Shown here piece by piece: positions 8,117-15,911 of a stretch of DNA of 64,000 nt. The number at the start of each line of letters is the position of its first letter. Positions within the stretch are counted from its first letter, which is position 1. The stretch lies in assembly GCF_000411255.1 (NCBI RefSeq), contig NZ_KE150413.1, positions 1,898,580 through 1,962,579 of the forward strand, given 5' to 3'. The notes under the pieces are model-generated. The model was not told the origin of the DNA. It ran no database searches and saw only the letters and a program-made list of their open reading frames with translations. The position numbers and the translations under genes were made by a program. The DNA is from Paenibacillus sp. HGH0039. GTDB lineage: Bacteria; Bacillota; Bacilli; Paenibacillales; NBRC-103111.

Positions 8117-9481
8117 ATGTCGTCTAGTTCTCAAAGCATTTTCAGCCCGCGTTATTTTGCATTGTCCATAGGAATCATACTGTCGGTGATGGCAGTCGGA
8201 TTCGAAGGCTTATCGGTCACGACGATTGCCCCTTCCATTGCCGGTGACTTGAACGGCCTTGACCTATTCGGTTGGATATTCAGTACGTATCTGCTTGCGC
8301 AGATTATCGGCACCTTGGTCGTCGGTCGAATCATTGATAGACAAGGACCTGCGGCACCGTTCACTTTCGCGCTTATTTTGTTTGTCGTCGGGCTGATCGC
8401 TGCCGCAACAGCAGGCGATATGTATACCATGATAGGGGCGCGGGCTATGCAGGGTTTAGGTGCCGGAGCTATGATGACTTGCGTGTACACGGCCATATCC
8501 TTAAGTTACCCGGATGAATTACGTGCCAAAATCCTCGGAGCATTCGGTACTGCCTACGTTCTTCCGTCCATGCTGGGTCCATACGTTGCGGGTCTTATCG
8601 CTGATCAATGGTCCTGGCGGTTTGTTTTTTGGGGGATCTTACCGATCCTGGTTGTTTCAGCACTGCTTAGCTTACCTGCATTCAGGAAATTAAAAACACA
8701 GAGGACGCAAGGGAACAACGGGGCTTCAGCCACATGGCTGGCCTTGCTGTTAACGATAGGTACGGGAATCTTCTTAGTTGGTCTAAGCATGCTGCCGATT
8801 CTTACAGGGTTTGTTTTAGTCATGATCGGCTTAGCGCTAATGGGATATCCGCTGTGCAAATTGCTGCCTAAGGGAACGCTTGCTTTCCGAAGAGGCATGC
8901 CGGCTATTCTAGCAACACGCGGGTTGTTCTTCGCCGCCTATGCCAGCACACAGAATTTCTTGGTATTGGCTTTAATAGATGTGAAAGGTATCACTCCTTC
9001 TCAGGCCGGATTAATTGTAGCGAGCGCTGCGCTAAGCTGGTGCCTCATTGCTTATTTGCAAGGACGTTGGGATTCGGCAGACCAAGGCCGCGGGCGTCAT
9101 ACAAGAATTATCCTGGGTGTGGTACTGCTTGCAATTGGAATTGCCTTGGTTTTCTGGATACCTGTTGTGACAGTTGCCGTTGCGGTTATCGGACAAATCA
9201 TAGCTGGAATCGGAATTGGATTGGCGCATCCTATTAGCGGCGTTGTGGCATTTTCCCAAACAGGGAATGGAGATGTTGGAGAAACTTCCGCAAATCTGCA
9301 ATTCGCGGATTCTTTTACACCTGGCGTGGTTATCGGGATAGGCGGTTCTATTCTTGTTGTTTGTCAAGCTGCAGGGATGTCGCTGCAATCCGGATTAATT
9401 GTAACGATGGGCTTTCATCTCTTGTTAATCGTCACGAGTTTATTTGCCAGCACCCGGATCAGACCGGCAAACCCAAAATGA
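8117..9481 (+). CDS. MFS drug-efflux-type transporter
   Basis: 454 residues with 12 to 14 hydrophobic helices. The DHA-type proton antiporter motif A is visible as GRIIDRQGP (about 71-79), and motif C-like LGPYVAGLIADQWSWRFVF is near 155-173. GGAGGTC precedes the ATG. It is followed 22 bp later by an IscA-like gene, so they are probably cotranscribed from the operator-bearing promoter at 8011-8039. The cargo is unknown. The Fe-S context suggests a compound that damages Fe-S clusters or is redox active, which is inference. Confidence 0.85.
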   Translation: MSSSSQSIFSPRYFALSIGIILSVMAVGFEGLSVTTIAPSIAGDLNGLDLFGWIFSTYLLAQIIGTLVVGRIIDRQGPAAPFTFALILFVVGLIAAATAGDMYTMIGARAMQGLGAGAMMTCVYTAISLSYPDELRAKILGAFGTAYVLPSMLGPYVAGLIADQWSWRFVFWGILPILVVSALLSLPAFRKLKTQRTQGNNGASATWLALLLTIGTGIFLVGLSMLPILTGFVLVMIGLALMGYPLCKLLPKGTLAFRRGMPAILATRGLFFAAYASTQNFLVLALIDVKGITPSQAGLIVASAALSWCLIAYLQGRWDSADQGRGRHTRIILGVVLLAIGIALVFWIPVVTVAVAVIGQIIAGIGIGLAHPISGVVAFSQTGNGDVGETSANLQFADSFTPGVVIGIGGSILVVCQAAGMSLQSGLIVTMGFHLLLIVTSLFASTRIRPANPK

Positions 9482-9503
9482 CGTTCAAAGGAGAAATACA
9501 ACG

Positions 9504-9860
9504 ATGATACAGGTCAGTGAAGCAGCAACAGAAAAAATCGTCGAAATCTTATCAAGTGCTAATGCCCGAAATTCTTTCCTTAGAATAGGCGTCGATGAGG
9601 GGGGATGCAGTGGTTTATCCTATACTCTTATAGCGGATGAGCAGAAAACAGAAGATGATATCTTATTAAATAAAGGGGGATTTAGTCTATTGGTTCATAC
9701 GAATAGTATGCCATATATGGAAGGTCTTCAAATTGATTATGAAGAAAGAGGGATGATAGGCGGTTTCACCTTGAATAACCCTAATGCAAAAGCTTCATGT
9801 GGATGTGGAGCTAGTTTCAGAATGGAAAATTACCGTGGGGAAATTAAAAAATGTGATTAG
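9504..9860 (+). CDS. A-type iron-sulfur carrier (IscA/ErpA/HesB family)
   Basis: 118 residues, usual for the family. The three cluster ligands are visible: Cys in GGCSGLSY (about 34) and the C-terminal CGCG pair (about 100-102). The ATG at 9504 has AAAGGAG ten bases upstream; the frame is open further back into the MFS gene but without a credible site. It probably accepts and passes Fe-S clusters. Its pairing with an exporter and an Fe-S-type regulator is unusual, because sufA-like genes normally sit in suf operons. Lower GC than the neighbourhood. Confidence 0.85.
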   Translation: MIQVSEAATEKIVEILSSANARNSFLRIGVDEGGCSGLSYTLIADEQKTEDDILLNKGGFSLLVHTNSMPYMEGLQIDYEERGMIGGFTLNNPNAKASCGCGASFRMENYRGEIKKCD

Positions 9861-9922
9861 CCTTATTAACTTGTTGACGTATGTTTTTATCCCAGATTTA
9901 GGACAGAATATCCGTCAATAAG

Positions 9923-9951
9923 TTTTTGCAACAGGAAAATGTCTGTATAAT
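9923..9951 (+). promoter_or_regulatory. Candidate promoter of the AlkD-like gene
   Basis: TTTTTG (9923-9928), 17-bp spacer, perfect -10 TATAAT (9946-9951), about 105 bp before the ATG at 10056. The -35 element is weak. Confidence 0.45.
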
Positions 9952-10055
9952 AAGCAGTGAAGTTTCTAAATGGGGCCATACAGCAGATAATCTTTATCCC
10001 GTATTGGCTATACTAAGCTTGATGAAATCCTTCGAAAATAAGGAAGTGATAGACA

Positions 10056-10763
10056 ATGAATTTCGAAATGGTCATGCAGGAACTTGAAAGTCTCGGCAAG
10101 GAACGAACCAAGAAAATTTACGTTTCCAATGGCGCGCACGAACCGCTCTTTGGCGTGGCTACAGGCGCAATGAAACCCATAGCTAAGAAAATTAAAAAGA
10201 ATCAGCCTCTGGCCGAGGAGCTTTACAACTCGGGGAATTATGACGCCATGTATTTTGCCGGCGTAATAGCGGACCCGAAAGCCATGACTGCCGCGGATTT
10301 TGAGCGTTGGATAGATGCCGCGTATTTTTATATGCTGTCCGATTATGTGGTGGCCGTAACCTTGGCAGAAACAGATATTGCACAAGAAGTTGCGGATAAA
10401 TGGATCGCAAGCGGTCAAGAGTTGAGAATGTCAGCGGGCTGGAGTTGTTACTGCTGGCTTTTGGGGAGTCGGCATGACAGGGAATTTTCCGAAAACAAAC
10501 TTGCCGATATGCTTGAAATTGTGGAAAATACGATTCATGATTCTCCCGAAAGAGCTACATACGCTATGAATAATTTTATTTACACAGTGGGAGTCTCCTA
10601 TTTGCCTCTTCATGATAAGGCGGTCGAGACCGCAAAGGCAGTAGGCCCGGTAGAAGTCAAACGGGACAAGACAAAAAGTAAGTTTCTAGATGCTTCCGAA
10701 AATATTCAAAAGGCAGCAAATAAAGGCCAACTTGGTTTCAAACGTAAATATGTAAGGTGTTAA
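10056..10763 (+). CDS. DNA alkylation repair protein (AlkD-like HEAT-repeat family)
   Basis: 235 residues, all-helical. It fits the AlkC/AlkD-like DNA alkylation repair family: N-terminal YVSNGAHEPLFGVATGAM, then AEELYNSGNYDAMYFAGVI (about 52-70) and WIASGQELRMSAGWSCYCWL (about 112-131). These glycosylases remove alkylated bases. AAGGAAGTGA precedes the ATG. It is the last clear gene of the lower-GC block at 7.25-11.08 kb. It could be a catalytically divergent paralog; the substrate is not readable. Confidence 0.8.
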   Translation: MNFEMVMQELESLGKERTKKIYVSNGAHEPLFGVATGAMKPIAKKIKKNQPLAEELYNSGNYDAMYFAGVIADPKAMTAADFERWIDAAYFYMLSDYVVAVTLAETDIAQEVADKWIASGQELRMSAGWSCYCWLLGSRHDREFSENKLADMLEIVENTIHDSPERATYAMNNFIYTVGVSYLPLHDKAVETAKAVGPVEVKRDKTKSKFLDASENIQKAANKGQLGFKRKYVRC

Positions 10764-10779
10764 GAAATAGGGCCGGTCC

Positions 10780-11040
10780 TTACCTTTTTTTTCCTGAATA
10801 CAAGAAAACCAAGACTAGGATCAAGGCGACAAGCTGCAATTCTTTAGAGATAAATTTTAAGAGCCAGAAGGATGTAAACACGGTTGCCCAGACTAAGTAG
10901 CTTAACATTTCTTTGCGTTCCCAATGTTTCCGGTTTACTAGAACATGAATGTACCCTATAGGCGGTGTTATCGCACATAAAGCGAGTACAAAACCGTTTC
11001 TTAAGTACCATTTCTTCTTATGATTGCTTGGTCCCAGCAT
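10780..11040 (-). CDS. Small membrane protein
   Basis: 86 residues with a basic N terminus (NHKKKWYLRNG) and two to three hydrophobic helices. An ATG at 11046 would touch the AGGAG site; the second ATG at 11040 lies 6 nt from it and is preferred. No family recognised. Confidence 0.55.
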   Translation of the reverse strand: MLGPSNHKKKWYLRNGFVLALCAITPPIGYIHVLVNRKHWERKEMLSYLVWATVFTSFWLLKFISKELQLVALILVLVFLYSGKKR

Positions 11041-11115
11041 AAACATCTCCTGTTCTTAGTTTGATTGACCTGCCTTGCTCCTCCTGGGCTGCGGTGTTTT
11101 TTTGGTGCGCAGCTT

Positions 11116-11147
11116 GATCCTTTTTTTGAAAAAGGGTCTTTTTTTCT
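11116..11147 (+). terminator. Terminator-like hairpin before the GNAT gene
   Basis: GATCCTTTTT / AAAAAGGGTC stem (one G-T pair) followed by seven T. It is preceded by the repeat CTGCGGTG plus T-run that also lies after the ABC-F gene at 7223. Confidence 0.55.
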
Positions 11148-11195
11148 TTCTCGAAATCCCGTATATTTTTCAAAAGGAGTAAAGGAGCTGCCCGT

Positions 11196-11723
11196 ATGAA
11201 TGAAGAACTGCGCGAACTGAATTTGGAGGAAGGCTCGGACATCTTTGAAATGACGCGTGAGATCGGTCTGGGAGCGAATGGGTTTGTGAACAGCTTTTAC
11301 AGCGAAACCCGGGACGAGTTTCATAATCTGCTTGTCAAAAATTATAACATGGCGCGGGCCAAACAGCTGCCGGAAGGGCTCGTCCCTCAAACGGTTTATT
11401 GGCTTTATGCGGACGGCAGGCCTGTCGGCTACGGGAAAATGCGGCACGCGCTGAACGGCCAGCTCAAGAAACGGGGCGGCCATATCGGCTATGTCATCCG
11501 CCCTTCGGAGCGGGGGAAAGGCTATGCGAAGCTGCTGCTGCAGCTCCTTCTTCGGGAAGCGGCCGGCAAGGGCATACATGAAGCGCTGCTGACCTGCAAC
11601 GAAGATAACGCGCCGTCGCGCCGAGTGATCGAAAGCTGCGGGGGCGTTCTGCAGGACAACATCGACGGCATTTGCCGGTACCACGTTCCCGCCGGGCGGG
11701 TGCTGGGATCAACCGGCACGTAG
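11196..11723 (+). CDS. GNAT family N-acetyltransferase
   Basis: 175 residues. The acetyl-CoA site is seen as IRPSERGKGYAKLLLQLLL (about 101-119, the R/Q-x-x-G-x-G/A motif), followed by NEDNAPSRRVIESCGG (about 138-153), a typical motif B. Start site AAAGGAG. The substrate is unknown. It has its own transcription unit facing the GHL10 gene convergently. Confidence 0.85.
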   Translation: MNEELRELNLEEGSDIFEMTREIGLGANGFVNSFYSETRDEFHNLLVKNYNMARAKQLPEGLVPQTVYWLYADGRPVGYGKMRHALNGQLKKRGGHIGYVIRPSERGKGYAKLLLQLLLREAAGKGIHEALLTCNEDNAPSRRVIESCGGVLQDNIDGICRYHVPAGRVLGSTGT

Positions 11724-11803
11724 ACGATTTACCGGACGCGTGAACAGGCCGGGCGTTGGAACGAATAAGCCCCGCTTGCCGTTCCCGCCATGTTCCGTCC
11801 ATA

Positions 11804-11842
11804 AAAATACCCTCCATCCCGGATAAGCGGATGGAGGGTATT
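11804..11842 (-). terminator. Intrinsic terminator of the GHL10 gene
   Basis: 13-bp perfect stem ATACCCTCCATCC / GGATGGAGGGTAT; on the minus strand it is followed by a T run. Confidence 0.85.
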
Positions 11843-11846
11843 CGTG

Positions 11847-13478
11847 TTACTTCGCCTTCGCGAACCTGCCCGGCACGTCGGTGGAGGCGGTCCGGCTCGT
11901 CGTGCTCTCGTTATGCAGCCGGTCCAGCGCGGTCACGACGTAACGCAGGGGTTTCCCGGCCGGGGCGGCGCGGTCGGTGAACGTCTGGGGCCCGCTTCCG
12001 CCGCTGCGGACGGTGCCGATCAGGCGTGCGGCCTCGGAGCCGCTTCCTTCGGTGCGGTAGACGGCGTAGTAGGCCGGGTTCCCGCCGCCGTCGTGCCAGT
12101 CCAGCCGAACGCCGTCCGCCGTGCTCTCGGCGGAGAGTGCCTTCGGCGGCTGAGGCGCCGCGCTCCCCAGCCAAGGCATGGGCGGCACCAGCGCCGGGCT
12201 GGCGTACAGCTCCGTGTTCAGCCGGTCGCGGAATCCGAGCGGATTGCGGCGGATATCCTTGAGGCTGAACAGGATGCTGCCGCTGATTTTGCCGGCGCTG
12301 CGGGCGTTGAACTTGAGCTGATCCGGCAGCTCGTCGGGGTTTTGCCAGCCCGGCGGGTCCTGCTGGCCGATTTTGAAGGGCGCGTGCCCGATGTACAGCT
12401 GGACTGGCTTGCCCTCGGTTTCTTTGATCCACCAGTCGGCGAGCTTATCGTAGGCCGCCGGCTTGAAGCCGAAGTTCCAATACAGCTGCGGGGCGATATA
12501 GTCGACCCAGCCGGCGTTGATCCACGCTCTCGTATCCGCAAAAAGCGTGTCGTAATTCGTGGTGCCCGCCGTCGTTTCCGATCCGGTCGGGTCCGCATTC
12601 TGGTTGCGCCATACGCCGAACGGAGAAATGCCGAATTTGACGTAGGGCTTTTCCTTTTTGATGGCGGCATGAATGGCTTCAACGAGCCGGTTAACGTTAT
12701 CCCTGCGCCAATTGGGCTTGGAGCCGAGTTTCGATTTACCATATTTCTGGTAAGCGGAATCGTCGGGAAAATCTTTGCCTTTCTCGGGATACGGATAAAA
12801 ATAATCGTCGAGATGAACGGCGTCGATATCGTACTTCCGGACGACTTCGGTAATGCCGGCCACGACAAAATCCCTGACCTCTGGTATACCGGGGTTGTAA
12901 TACTGGGTTCCCGCGTAAGCCGCCACCCAGTCGGGGTGCCTCAGAGCCGGGTGATCGGCGGCCAGCTTGCCGGCGTCTTTGGTTTTGCCGATGCGGTAGG
13001 GGTTGAACCAGGCGTGGAATTCCAGGTTGCGCTTATGCGCCTCCTCCACCATAAAGGCGAGCGGATCGTAACCGGGGGACTGGCCCTGCCTGCCCGTCAG
13101 GATATCCGACCAGGGGCCGTACTCGGACGGATAAAGAGAGTCGGCGTTGGGCTTGACCTGTACGATGACGGCGTTCATCCCCACATTCTTGGCTTCATCC
13201 AGCATGGCGATGAACTCCTGCTGTTGTTTGGCGGCGGACAGCCCCTGGCTCGACGGCCAGTCGATGTTCCAGGCCGTGGCGATCCAGACGGCCCGGAGCT
13301 GCCGGGGGGCGGATAAAGCCTGATTTCCCGCCTGTGTAATCGAATCTGCCTTGGAGCCCGCGGCGCTCAGCGTTTCGGCAAGAAGCGATTTCCGGCCCCC
13401 CAGGGAGCCGATCAGAAGCACGAGCAAGGCTGCTGTAAAGGCTAATGCGATCAGTGCGGCGATGTGCTTTTTGTTCAT
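11847..13478 (-). CDS. Secreted GHL10 glycoside-hydrolase-like protein with FN3 domain (YngK type)
   Basis: 543 residues. An N-terminal signal anchor (about 7-28) precedes a glycosyl-hydrolase-like 10 TIM-barrel domain (about 58-400), with hallmarks RAVWIATAWNIDWP, WFNPYR, HLDDYFYPYP and GISPFGVWRN. A fibronectin type III-like domain follows (about 430-540). It resembles Bacillus YngK, whose activity is not well defined. I prefer the ATG at 13478 (GGAGG 12 nt upstream) to 13490, which abuts the site. The C-terminal third is markedly GC rich. It probably acts outside the cell on polysaccharide. Confidence 0.8.
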   Translation of the reverse strand: MNKKHIAALIALAFTAALLVLLIGSLGGRKSLLAETLSAAGSKADSITQAGNQALSAPRQLRAVWIATAWNIDWPSSQGLSAAKQQQEFIAMLDEAKNVGMNAVIVQVKPNADSLYPSEYGPWSDILTGRQGQSPGYDPLAFMVEEAHKRNLEFHAWFNPYRIGKTKDAGKLAADHPALRHPDWVAAYAGTQYYNPGIPEVRDFVVAGITEVVRKYDIDAVHLDDYFYPYPEKGKDFPDDSAYQKYGKSKLGSKPNWRRDNVNRLVEAIHAAIKKEKPYVKFGISPFGVWRNQNADPTGSETTAGTTNYDTLFADTRAWINAGWVDYIAPQLYWNFGFKPAAYDKLADWWIKETEGKPVQLYIGHAPFKIGQQDPPGWQNPDELPDQLKFNARSAGKISGSILFSLKDIRRNPLGFRDRLNTELYASPALVPPMPWLGSAAPQPPKALSAESTADGVRLDWHDGGGNPAYYAVYRTEGSGSEAARLIGTVRSGGSGPQTFTDRAAPAGKPLRYVVTALDRLHNESTTSRTASTDVPGRFAKAK

Positions 13479-13594
13479 GAGCGAAGACATCCTCCTTGCA
13501 GGTGATACCCCATTCTATGAGGAGAAAACCGACTCTATGACGAAAAAAGCCGACGGGAGAGATGCTAGAGTGTTCACAAAGCTGCAATAAGCGG

Positions 13595-13637
13595 TGTGAT
13601 TGGAATCACCAGGGGAAGGGGTGTGATTTTTTATACT
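13595..13637 (+). promoter_or_regulatory. hmp promoter with CRP/FNR-type operator
   Basis: TGTGA-N6-TCACC at 13595-13610 matches the CRP family site TGTGA-N6-TCACA in 9 of 10 conserved bases. A -10 TATACT lies at 13632-13637 with no good -35. The expected start near 13644 puts the dyad centre at about -41.5, the class II activator position. A further TGTGA half-site is at 13622-13626. Confidence 0.6.
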
Positions 13638-13671
13638 GAGAACAAGAACGAACACGAAGGGGAGATTAATT

Positions 13672-14904
13672 ATGCTGAAACCCGAAACGATTGAGATCAT
13701 CAAGTCCACCGTACCGGTTCTGGAAGTGCACGGAAAAGCCATTACGACCCGTTTTTACGAAAAGCTGTTCGAAAGCCACCCGGAGCTGCTGAATCTGTTC
13801 AACCACGGCAACCAGAAACAGGGGCGGCAGCAGACGGCTCTGGCCAACGCGGTGTATGCGGCCGCCGTTCATATCGACCGGCTTCATGAAATCATGCCGG
13901 CCGTCAAGGGGATCGCTCATAAGCATCGGAGTCTCGGAGTGACGCCGGAGCAGTATCCGATCGTCGGCGAGAATTTGCTCGGCGCGATCTCCGAGGTGCT
14001 GGGCGATGCGGCGACGCCGGAGATTCTCGGCGCCTGGGAAGAGGCGTACTCCGTGATCGCCGCGGCTTTTATCGGCGTGGAGACGGAAATGGCGGATGAG
14101 GCGCTCCATCAGCCCGGAAGCTGGGCGGGATTCCGCAAGTTCACGGTGCGGAGAAAAACGGCGGAAAGCGGGAACATCACGTCGTTTTATCTGGTTCCGG
14201 AGGACGGGGGGCCGCTGGCGGCTTTCGAGCCGGGACAGTATGTGACGGTGCAGATGAGTATCCCCGGACGGGAACATCTCGTGAACCGGCAGTACAGCTT
14301 GTCGGACCGTCCCGGACAGCCGTATTACCGGATCTCGGTGAAGAAGGAAGCGGGCACGGACACCCGCGTGGAGGGAGTGGCTTCGACCTATTTGCATGAA
14401 GCCGTGCGGGAAGGCGACACGCTTCTGCTCTCCGCTCCCGCCGGCGACTTTACGCTGAACCGTTCCGTGGATACGCCGGTCGTGCTCCTGTCCGCAGGTG
14501 TAGGCTTAACTCCGCTGATGAGCATGCTGAGAACGATTCGGGCCGAGCAGCCGGCGCGGTCCGTTGCTTTCATCCACAGCGCTGCCGACGGCAGGCTGCA
14601 CGCCATGAAGGATGCGGTGAAGGACGAGGGGACTGCCTCGGCGGCCGAAACCTGTCTGCGCACGCATATTTGCTACACGCAGCCGACGGAAGAAGACAAA
14701 GCCGCGGGCGCCTTCCATTCGGAGGGCCGGCTGACGGCGGAGAAGCTGAAAGAAATAATGGCGGAATCCGGCGAGCATGCCGACTATTATATTTGCGGCC
14801 CCGTATCGTTTATGCGTGACATGATCGGTTACTTGCAGGAGTCGGGCGTTCCGGCGGCATCCGTCCACTATGAATTTTTCGGGCCATCCCTTAACCTGCA
14901 ATAA
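13672..14904 (+). CDS. hmp: Flavohaemoglobin / nitric oxide dioxygenase
   Basis: 410 residues, normal for Hmp. The globin domain (1-140) has the proximal-His region IAHKHRSLGV; the FAD-binding ferredoxin-reductase domain (about 150-260) has RQYSLSDRPGQPYYRISVKK; the NAD-binding domain (about 265-400) has LLSAGVGLTPLMSML and YICGP. It converts NO and O2 to nitrate using NADPH. GGGGAG precedes the ATG. A CRP/FNR-type operator is upstream and a Crp/Fnr-family gene lies convergently downstream. Confidence 0.95.
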   Translation: MLKPETIEIIKSTVPVLEVHGKAITTRFYEKLFESHPELLNLFNHGNQKQGRQQTALANAVYAAAVHIDRLHEIMPAVKGIAHKHRSLGVTPEQYPIVGENLLGAISEVLGDAATPEILGAWEEAYSVIAAAFIGVETEMADEALHQPGSWAGFRKFTVRRKTAESGNITSFYLVPEDGGPLAAFEPGQYVTVQMSIPGREHLVNRQYSLSDRPGQPYYRISVKKEAGTDTRVEGVASTYLHEAVREGDTLLLSAPAGDFTLNRSVDTPVVLLSAGVGLTPLMSMLRTIRAEQPARSVAFIHSAADGRLHAMKDAVKDEGTASAAETCLRTHICYTQPTEEDKAAGAFHSEGRLTAEKLKEIMAESGEHADYYICGPVSFMRDMIGYLQESGVPAASVHYEFFGPSLNLQ

Positions 14905-14905
14905 A

Positions 14906-14937
14906 AAAACGGGTCCGCCATGGTGGACCCGTTTTCT
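14906..14937. terminator. Bidirectional terminator between hmp and the Crp/Fnr gene
   Basis: AAAACGGGTCC / GGACCCGTTTT stem around GCCATGGT, flanked by A and T runs. Confidence 0.85.
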
Positions 14938-14943
14938 TGGCGC

Positions 14944-15441
14944 TTATCGCTGCTTCCGGAGAAGCCGGTTGACCGTTTCGCGCCGCAGGCCGACGAGCTG
15001 CCCGATCTCTTCCTGGGTCAGCACATCGCCAAGCGGAATGTCCCCGACATAGCGGGCGAACCACTGCCCGAGCAGCTCGATTTTGCGGGCGGGGGTGAGC
15101 GCGGTAAGCTGATCGATGCGCTGCTGCATCGCCCTCAGCTTGTCCTGCAGCACAAGAGCGGCATCCCGGTAGCGGAGAGGATTCTCTTCAAGCCCGGCGT
15201 ACCACTCCGCGGCCGGAATGACCTCGACTTCGCTTGTAATCAGGGCAATCGCGGTCCCGTGGTATTCTTTGGGCGTGAGCAGGGAATGGTGCGGAATCAG
15301 CTCGCCGGGGTTCAAAATGTTGAACAGAAACTGTTCCCCGTTCTCCTGAAGGCGAACGACTTTAAATAGACCGCTTCGGATGCGGAACAAGGGGCCTTGT
15401 TCCCCCTGCCGGAACAACACCTCGCCTTTATGCAAAATCAT
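14944..15441 (-). CDS. Short Crp/Fnr-family transcription regulator
   Basis: 165 residues against the usual 200-230. The N-terminal cyclic-nucleotide-type beta-roll starts almost at once (KGEVLFRQGE), then a dimer helix (about 92-118) and an HTH whose recognition helix reads GLRRETVNRLL. The RE---R triplet matches the residues CRP uses to read TGTGA. The protein stops six residues or fewer after this helix, so the usual wing is missing. No cysteines, hence not an FNR-type Fe-S sensor. Convergent with hmp, which carries a TGTGA-N6-TCACC operator. The ligand is unknown. Confidence 0.75.
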   Translation of the reverse strand: MILHKGEVLFRQGEQGPLFRIRSGLFKVVRLQENGEQFLFNILNPGELIPHHSLLTPKEYHGTAIALITSEVEVIPAAEWYAGLEENPLRYRDAALVLQDKLRAMQQRIDQLTALTPARKIELLGQWFARYVGDIPLGDVLTQEEIGQLVGLRRETVNRLLRKQR

Positions 15442-15574
15442 CCGGGCACCCGCCTTTCTTTTTGTTCATAGAAATGTAGAAAGAATGTACCGTTTTCGCC
15501 TTGTTTCCGGTTATAATCGAGGAAGGATCTTTACAGGATACCGGAAAACCAATTTTATCGAGGTGGAAAACGTC

Positions 15575-15775
15575 GTGGCAACAACTTCTTTGGACGCGTT
15601 AACAACCGGCATGTTCGTAACGAGCCTGCTGCTGATCCTTTTTATCGGGTCGATGGTCAGCATGAGCATCATGCGGTTTTTTCAGAAAAAGAAAGTCCAG
15701 GGGACCGTCTACCTCGTAGTCGGCCTGGCGGCTCTCGTTACGTTCATCGTCATGGCTTCGGGCTGGAGTTCGTAA
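15575..15775 (+). CDS. Small two-helix membrane protein
   Basis: 66 residues from a GTG start preceded by GAGGTGG at about 8 nt. Hydrophobic segments are at about 11-33 and 43-63 with a basic loop FFQKKKVQ between. The -10-like TATAAT at 15512-15517 could drive it, and a strong terminator follows at 15800. No family recognised. Confidence 0.55.
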   Translation: MATTSLDALTTGMFVTSLLLILFIGSMVSMSIMRFFQKKKVQGTVYLVVGLAALVTFIVMASGWSS

Positions 15776-15799
15776 CCGTACGGCTCCGGTTAAAAAATT

Positions 15800-15845
15800 C
15801 GCCTGCCCGTCTTCCCGAGAAGGAAGCGCGGACAGGCGTTTTTTT
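15800..15845. terminator. Intrinsic terminator
   Basis: CGCCTGCCCG / CGGACAGGCG-type stem followed by seven T. Confidence 0.75.
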
Positions 15846-15911
15846 GTGCCGTACAAAAGAAGTGCGCACAGCCGGTAAACCCGGGTAAACCGGATTAGCC
15901 CGCGGAATCCG

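Noticed and set aside
11844-13316. 490-codon open frame antisense to the GHL10 gene
   Set aside because: Shadow frame caused by high GC at third positions; no site and low-complexity Arg/Gly/Val-rich product.
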